Shown here one piece after another: positions 5,360-8,859 of a DNA stretch of 8,859 nucleotides. The notes under the pieces are model-generated. The model was not told the origin of the DNA. It ran no database searches and saw nothing but the letters and a program-made list of their open reading frames with translations. Within the stretch, counting starts at the first letter, position 1, and every line of letters begins with the position of its first letter. A program made the position numbers and the translations under genes. Source of the stretch: Anaerolineae bacterium. GTDB lineage: Bacteria; Chloroflexota; Anaerolineae; 4572-78; J111. Location: positions 1 through 8,859 of the forward strand of contig JAGRBY010000282.1 in the NCBI GenBank assembly GCA_020433835.1, in the 5' to 3' direction.

Positions 5360-6973
5360 TTATAACTTCACTTTGCGAACGCGCATAATAAGCTCAAACT
5401 CTTGGATGAGATTCATAACGGTTTCCGGTACGTCGCGGTCAACACTGACAAATGAGAGTGCCATTCCGCCAGGAGCGGTGCGCCCGGTGCGCCAGGTGGC
5501 GATATTGATACCCAATTCACCCAGCACGGTGCCCACCCGCCCGATAAAGCCGGGGCGGTCGTAACTCTGGAAAACCAAGATGATACCTTCCGGCCGAACA
5601 TCTACACGGTAGCCGTCGATCTGAACCAGGCGCGGCTCATCGTGATTAAACAGGGTAGCCGCTACGGTGCGGCTGCCGCCGCCTTGCCATTCAATGCGGC
5701 ATGAAATTAAATTGGGATAATCGGGGGCCGGCAGACCGCGGGTTTGCGATACTTTGATGCCCCGGCGCTCAATGAGGTATGGCGCGTTGATGTAGTTGAC
5801 GGCTTTTTCCATATTCGGTTCTAAAAGACCCTTCAGGATAGCAACCGTGATAGGCTTGATGTGGTCACCAATTTCGCTGCCTTTGATCTCAACTTCAACG
5901 CGTTCGATAGTGTTGTCGGCCAGTTGGGCTTGCAAGCTGCCGACTTTTTCAGCCAAAACCAGGTAAGGTTGCATCGTGCGCAGCAAGGCGGCATCGCTGA
6001 ACGGCATATTAAGCGCATTACGAAAGTCAATCCCGTGCAGCGCATCGATAATCTGCGCGACAATCTGGGTGCCAACATCGGCCTGGGCCTCGACGGTGCT
6101 GGCCGCCAGGTGAGGTGTCACAACAACATTATCCATTGCCAGTAAGGGGCTGTCGGCCGGTAACGGTTCCTCGATAAACACATCGAGCGCTGCGCCCGCA
6201 ATTTTGCCCGATTTTAGTCCCTCAATCAACGCGTCTTGGTCGATTAAGGCTCCGCGAGCGGTGTTGACGATGCGCACGCCATCTTTCATCTGCGCGATGG
6301 CGTCGGCGTTGATAATCTGTTCTGTGTTGGGGGTGAGGGCAGCGTGAAGCGCAATAAAATCAGCCTCGGCCAGCAGTTCCGGCAGCGTGACGCATTTTAT
6401 GCGCAGTTCATGGGCCACTTCGTCGCTTAAGTAGGGATCATAGGTAATAACATTCATCCCGAAAGCCTGGCAGCGAGACGCCACGCGCATCCCAATGCGC
6501 CCCATCCCGATAATGCCGATTGTTTTGCGATAGAGCTGCGTACCCGTAAAACTCTTGCGATCCCAACGGCCTTGCTTAAGCGTAACATACGCCTGCGGCG
6601 CGTGGCGGCAGAGTGCCAGCATGAGCGTCATTGTGTGTTCGGCGGTGGCGATGGTGTTGGCACCAGGTGTGTTCATCACCACGATGCCGCGCATGCTGGC
6701 CGTATCAACATCAATGTTGTCTACGCCGACACCGGCCCGGCCAATAACTTTTAGTTTATCGGCGACTTCCAATACTTCTTGGGTCACTTTCACACTGCTG
6801 CGTACAATGAGGGCATCGTAGCCGGGAATACGTTCGGCGAGCGTTTCGGGCGTTAACCCTTTGATCAGATCAAATTCTATATCGGTAGCTTCTTCTAACA
6901 TGCTCAACCCTTGAGCAGAAACATCGTCGGTGATGAGGATCTTAAATAGTTGTTGGTTTTGACTTTCGTCCAT
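5360..6973 (-). CDS. serA: D-3-phosphoglycerate dehydrogenase (downstream paralogue)
   Basis: NAD-dependent dehydrogenase of 537 aa catalysing 3-phosphoglycerate to 3-phosphohydroxypyruvate, the committed step of L-serine synthesis. Domain order is a split substrate domain (about 11-108 and 295-325), an NAD Rossmann domain with G-M-G-R-I-G (156-161), the catalytic triad Arg240 (T-A-R-G), Glu269 (E-E-P) and His288 (P-H-L-A-A-S-T), an ASB domain (about 330-455), and a C-terminal ACT regulatory domain (about 463-537). The ACT domain keeps D-R-P-G (472-475) and N490 in I-N-I-A, positions that bind serine in the Mycobacterium-type enzyme, so serine feedback is plausible. The ATG at 6973 has only a weak site (GAGAAG about 7 bases upstream) and abuts a 10-base palindrome, so translation may depend on coupling with the upstream serA 36 bases away. 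It has nine more residues before K-I-L-I-T-D-D than its paralogue. Confidence 0.95.
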   Translation of the reverse strand: MDESQNQQLFKILITDDVSAQGLSMLEEATDIEFDLIKGLTPETLAERIPGYDALIVRSSVKVTQEVLEVADKLKVIGRAGVGVDNIDVDTASMRGIVVMNTPGANTIATAEHTMTLMLALCRHAPQAYVTLKQGRWDRKSFTGTQLYRKTIGIIGMGRIGMRVASRCQAFGMNVITYDPYLSDEVAHELRIKCVTLPELLAEADFIALHAALTPNTEQIINADAIAQMKDGVRIVNTARGALIDQDALIEGLKSGKIAGAALDVFIEEPLPADSPLLAMDNVVVTPHLAASTVEAQADVGTQIVAQIIDALHGIDFRNALNMPFSDAALLRTMQPYLVLAEKVGSLQAQLADNTIERVEVEIKGSEIGDHIKPITVAILKGLLEPNMEKAVNYINAPYLIERRGIKVSQTRGLPAPDYPNLISCRIEWQGGGSRTVAATLFNHDEPRLVQIDGYRVDVRPEGIILVFQSYDRPGFIGRVGTVLGELGINIATWRTGRTAPGGMALSFVSVDRDVPETVMNLIQEFELIMRVRKVKL

Positions 6974-6983
6974 AAGTATACTT
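6974..6983. promoter_or_regulatory. 10-base palindrome abutting the downstream serA start
   Basis: AAGTATACTT is perfectly self-complementary and ends directly at the ATG at 6973, filling the place where a ribosome binding site spacer lies. The site upstream of it (GAGAAG) is weak and a GGAG lies too far (17 bases) from the start. It may be chance or may affect translation initiation or protein binding. Confidence 0.25.
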
Positions 6984-7009
6984 CTCTTTTCTCCAAAATC
7001 TCGATGGCG

Positions 7010-8614
7010 CTAGAGTTTTATTTGGGTAACCTTAATTACGCGATCGAGTTGTTTCAATTCTTCAAGCACTTCCGGTGGGGCCAGCATATCGAGATTAATA
7101 AAGGAAATATTGATCGAGGTGGGGGAGCCTTCCCAGGGGCCGGAGCGGCCCATTCGCCACTCGGCAATGTTGATGTTGTGCTTACCTAGCAGCGTAGCCA
7201 CCTGGCCGACAACACCGGGTACGTCTTTACTTTCCATAACCAGAATGATACCCTCCAATTGGGCATCGAGCTTGAAACTATCAATTTGCACCACGCGCGG
7301 CGACTCGTGGCCCAGCAGTGAGCCGGAGATAAAGCGTTCGCCGCCGTCCCAGACAACATGGCACTTCAGTAAATTGGCGTAATTGAGATCGGGCAGGCCT
7401 TTGGTTTCGGTTACGCTGATGCCGCGCTGCATGGCCAGATGGGGGGCACTGATGTAGTTGACCGGAGTATCGGTTACAGGATCGAGCATTCCTTTAAGTA
7501 AGGCGACGGTTAACGGTTTTACGTGGTCGCTGACTTCATCGCCCTGAAATTCGACTTCAACGCGCTTAAGCGGTCCTTCGGCAAGCTGCATTTGGACATT
7601 GCCCAGCTTTTCGGCAAGCTGCAAATAAGGCGCAAGTTCTTTGAAAATGCTGGCGTTGGCGACCGGCATATTGACCGCGCTGCGAAAATCATCGCCCCGT
7701 AAAGCGGCCAGAACCCGATCAACCACCTGGGTGCCGACGTCCTCTTGAGCTTCAACTGTGCTGGCGGCAATGTGGGGCGTTATCACCACGTTTGGCAGAT
7801 CGCGCAGCGGACTGTTTTCGATGAGTGGCTCTTGATTGAAGACATCGAGCGCTGCCCCGGCGATTTGGCCGGACTGTAGGGCTTCGACCAAGTCTGCTTC
7901 ATCGATTAAAACGCCTCGGGCGCAATTTACCAGGCGAACACCGGGCTTCATGCGGGCGATGGTCTTTTTGTTGATCAGGTTTTTTGTTTCGGGGGTTAGA
8001 GCGGCGTTGAGGGTAATAAAGTCTGAACGAGAAAGAAGCTCATCAAGTTCCACCAAACCTACTTTTAATTCGCGGGCAACCTCATCATTGATGAAGGGAT
8101 CGAAGGCAATAACGGTCATCCCAAACGATTGCGCCCGGCGAGCCACCTGCGCGCCAATTCTGCCCAGCCCGACAATGCCCAGGGTTTTGCGGTATAGCTG
8201 TACGCCCAAAAATTTACTGCGTGTCCACTGGTGTTCGCGCAGTGAACGGTCGGCTTGGGGGATATAGCGGCACAAGGCCAGCAGCATCGACATCGTATGT
8301 TCGGCAGTGGCGATGGTGTTGGCTCCCGGTGTGTTCAGCACGACGATACCGCGCAGCGAGGCGGCGTTGATATCGACATTGTCCAGCCCCACGCCGCCGC
8401 GACCGATTACTTTGAGATTGGAGGCATTATCAATAATGTCTTTGTCGATTTTTACACTGCTGCGAATGATTACCGCATCGTAGTTAGGAATGATCTCGCG
8501 CAGTTGCTCTTGCGAGGGGCGATGTACATCATCAAAGGTAACGTCCGACGCTGCTTCCAATAAAGTAACGGCTTGGGGGGACAGGTCGTCTGTTATAAGT
8601 ATTTTATAGGTCAT
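7010..8614 (-). CDS. serA: D-3-phosphoglycerate dehydrogenase (upstream paralogue)
   Basis: Second serA-type enzyme, 534 aa, with the same full-length architecture as its neighbour: substrate domain, NAD fold with G-L-G-R-I-G (149-154), catalytic Arg233 (C-A-R-G), Glu262 (Q-E-P) and His281 (P-H-I-A-A-S-T-V-E-A-Q), an ASB domain (about 322-445) and an ACT domain (about 454-534). It is clearly a paralogue of the following gene along its entire length, including K-I-L-I-T-D-D near the start and N-T-P-G-A-N-T-I-A-T-A-E-H-T-M around 94-108. The ACT domain retains Asp464 and Asn482 but carries a short insertion (about 491-499, S-G-P-W-E-G-S-P-T) absent from the paralogue. The ATG at 8614 has GGAG 6 bases upstream. 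It is the first gene of the serA-serA(-trxB) unit. Either copy could be the main enzyme; both have intact active sites. Confidence 0.95.
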   Translation of the reverse strand: MTYKILITDDLSPQAVTLLEAASDVTFDDVHRPSQEQLREIIPNYDAVIIRSSVKIDKDIIDNASNLKVIGRGGVGLDNVDINAASLRGIVVLNTPGANTIATAEHTMSMLLALCRYIPQADRSLREHQWTRSKFLGVQLYRKTLGIVGLGRIGAQVARRAQSFGMTVIAFDPFINDEVARELKVGLVELDELLSRSDFITLNAALTPETKNLINKKTIARMKPGVRLVNCARGVLIDEADLVEALQSGQIAGAALDVFNQEPLIENSPLRDLPNVVITPHIAASTVEAQEDVGTQVVDRVLAALRGDDFRSAVNMPVANASIFKELAPYLQLAEKLGNVQMQLAEGPLKRVEVEFQGDEVSDHVKPLTVALLKGMLDPVTDTPVNYISAPHLAMQRGISVTETKGLPDLNYANLLKCHVVWDGGERFISGSLLGHESPRVVQIDSFKLDAQLEGIILVMESKDVPGVVGQVATLLGKHNINIAEWRMGRSGPWEGSPTSINISFINLDMLAPPEVLEELKQLDRVIKVTQIKL

Positions 8615-8629
8615 GGGTTTCTCCTACAT

Positions 8630-8680
8630 TTATTGGCTTTTAAACAGCGTAGTAATAAAGAATAAAGTGAATTTTGACAA
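8630..8680 (-). CDS. possible 16-codon leader peptide before serA
   Basis: On the minus strand GAGGAG (8693-8688) is followed after 7 bases by TTG at 8680, opening a frame M-S-K-F-T-L-F-F-I-T-T-L-F-K-S-Q-stop. The stop lies 15 bases before the serA ATG. An in-frame ATG at 8695 would give 21 residues (adding M-R-R-R-N) but lacks a binding site. Serine codons are not enriched, so a classical serine attenuator is not supported. It could act by translational coupling, or be chance. Confidence 0.2.
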   Translation of the reverse strand: MSKFTLFFITTLFKSQ

Positions 8681-8697
8681 ATTTCGTCTCCTCATTT

Positions 8698-8743
8698 TAA
8701 GGGATATGGCACTTTTATGCGCATTCAAGCCCTTAGAAGTGCC
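8698..8743 (-). ncRNA. candidate structured leader RNA (pseudoknot or alternative hairpins) of serA
   Basis: On the minus strand four arms occur in interleaved order: GGCACTT (8743-8737), TAAGGG (8735-8730), AAGTGCC (8714-8708), CCCTTA (8703-8698). Arms 1 and 3 pair perfectly over 7 bp, arms 2 and 4 over 6 bp. The order is that of a pseudoknot or of two mutually exclusive hairpins. It lies inside the serA leader, just before the purine-rich GAGGAG. I recognise no known riboswitch class here. Confidence 0.35.
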
Positions 8744-8771
8744 TCGATAGCGACTATTGATCACCGATAAA

Positions 8772-8799
8772 ATTAAACCGGACAGCGTGAATTCGTAAA
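8772..8799 (-). promoter_or_regulatory. candidate promoter of the serA unit
   Basis: TTTACG (8799-8794) and TTTAAT (8777-8772) are separated by 16 bases on the minus strand, matching the vegetative consensus at 4 and 5 of 6 positions. Transcription would start near 8765, giving a leader of about 150 bases that includes the candidate structured RNA. An inverted repeat, CGTGAA (8786-8791) with TTCACG (8804-8809), overlaps the -35 region and could be an operator. Confidence 0.35.
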
Positions 8800-8844
8800 A
8801 AATTTCACGAACGAAATAAAAACAAAGGCTCACTATGTGTTTCG

Positions 8845-8850
8845 AGGAGG
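8845..8850 (+). promoter_or_regulatory. possible ribosome binding site of a divergent plus-strand gene at the window edge
   Basis: A plus-strand AGGAGG sits 5 bases before a TTG at 8856 and close to the window end, so a divergent gene may begin there or just outside. An alternative is the ATG at 8835, preceded by AAAGG, which stays open to the window end (M-C-F-E-E-E-R-L). Too little is visible to choose or to identify a product. Confidence 0.2.
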
Positions 8851-8859
8851 AACGGTTGC

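Noticed and set aside
7836..8267. 143-codon open frame on the plus strand inside the upstream serA
   Set aside because: Antisense to a gene with an intact catalytic triad. Its translation is Ser/Arg/Ala-rich with no recognisable family, typical of a shadow frame.
8255..8563. 102-codon plus-strand frame over the 5' part of serA
   Set aside because: Fully contained within the real gene on the other strand and not supported by start signals or family resemblance.

Overview
The window looks like chromosomal DNA of a free-living bacterium, most likely a member of the Chloroflexota (Anaerolineae/Caldilineae-like). That placement rests on the general look of the proteins: a long ASB-ACT type 3-phosphoglycerate dehydrogenase, and a lipoprotein oligopeptide-binding protein with an Ala/Glu-rich linker. 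It is an inference, not a search result. All five firmly supported genes lie on the minus strand, so the transcription order runs from high to low coordinates.

From the right end (minus-strand order): about 245 bases of leader/promoter DNA (8615-8859), with a possible pseudoknot-forming RNA and a possible short leader peptide. Next come two tandem serA paralogues (8614-7010 and 6973-5360) only 36 bases apart, then trxB (5211-4234) after a 148-base gap, closed by a textbook Rho-independent terminator (4207-4174). Just past the terminator is a candidate promoter overlapped by an inverted repeat. It is followed by a two-gene unit: an ECF-type sigma factor (3916-3191) and, overlapping it by 8 bases, a small protein with a cytoplasmic XRE/RodZ-like helix-turn-helix and one membrane segment (3198-2530). 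The 3' end of that gene is duplicated as an imperfect direct repeat flanking a nested palindromic element (2364-2541). After a further stretch with no recognisable gene (about 1914-2363), the left end carries a secreted lipoprotein substrate-binding protein of a peptide/nickel-type ABC transporter (1913-42). The next gene of that transporter operon may begin at base 16 and run off the window.

Functionally, the serA pair supplies the first step of serine synthesis from 3-phosphoglycerate. trxB keeps the thioredoxin pool reduced. The sigma/membrane-HTH pair looks like a small envelope-linked regulatory module. The ABC binding protein serves peptide or related solute uptake. The most unusual items are the sigma/membrane-HTH pair, the palindromic element with flanking gene-end duplication, and the structured serA leader. 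The rest is ordinary housekeeping and transport.
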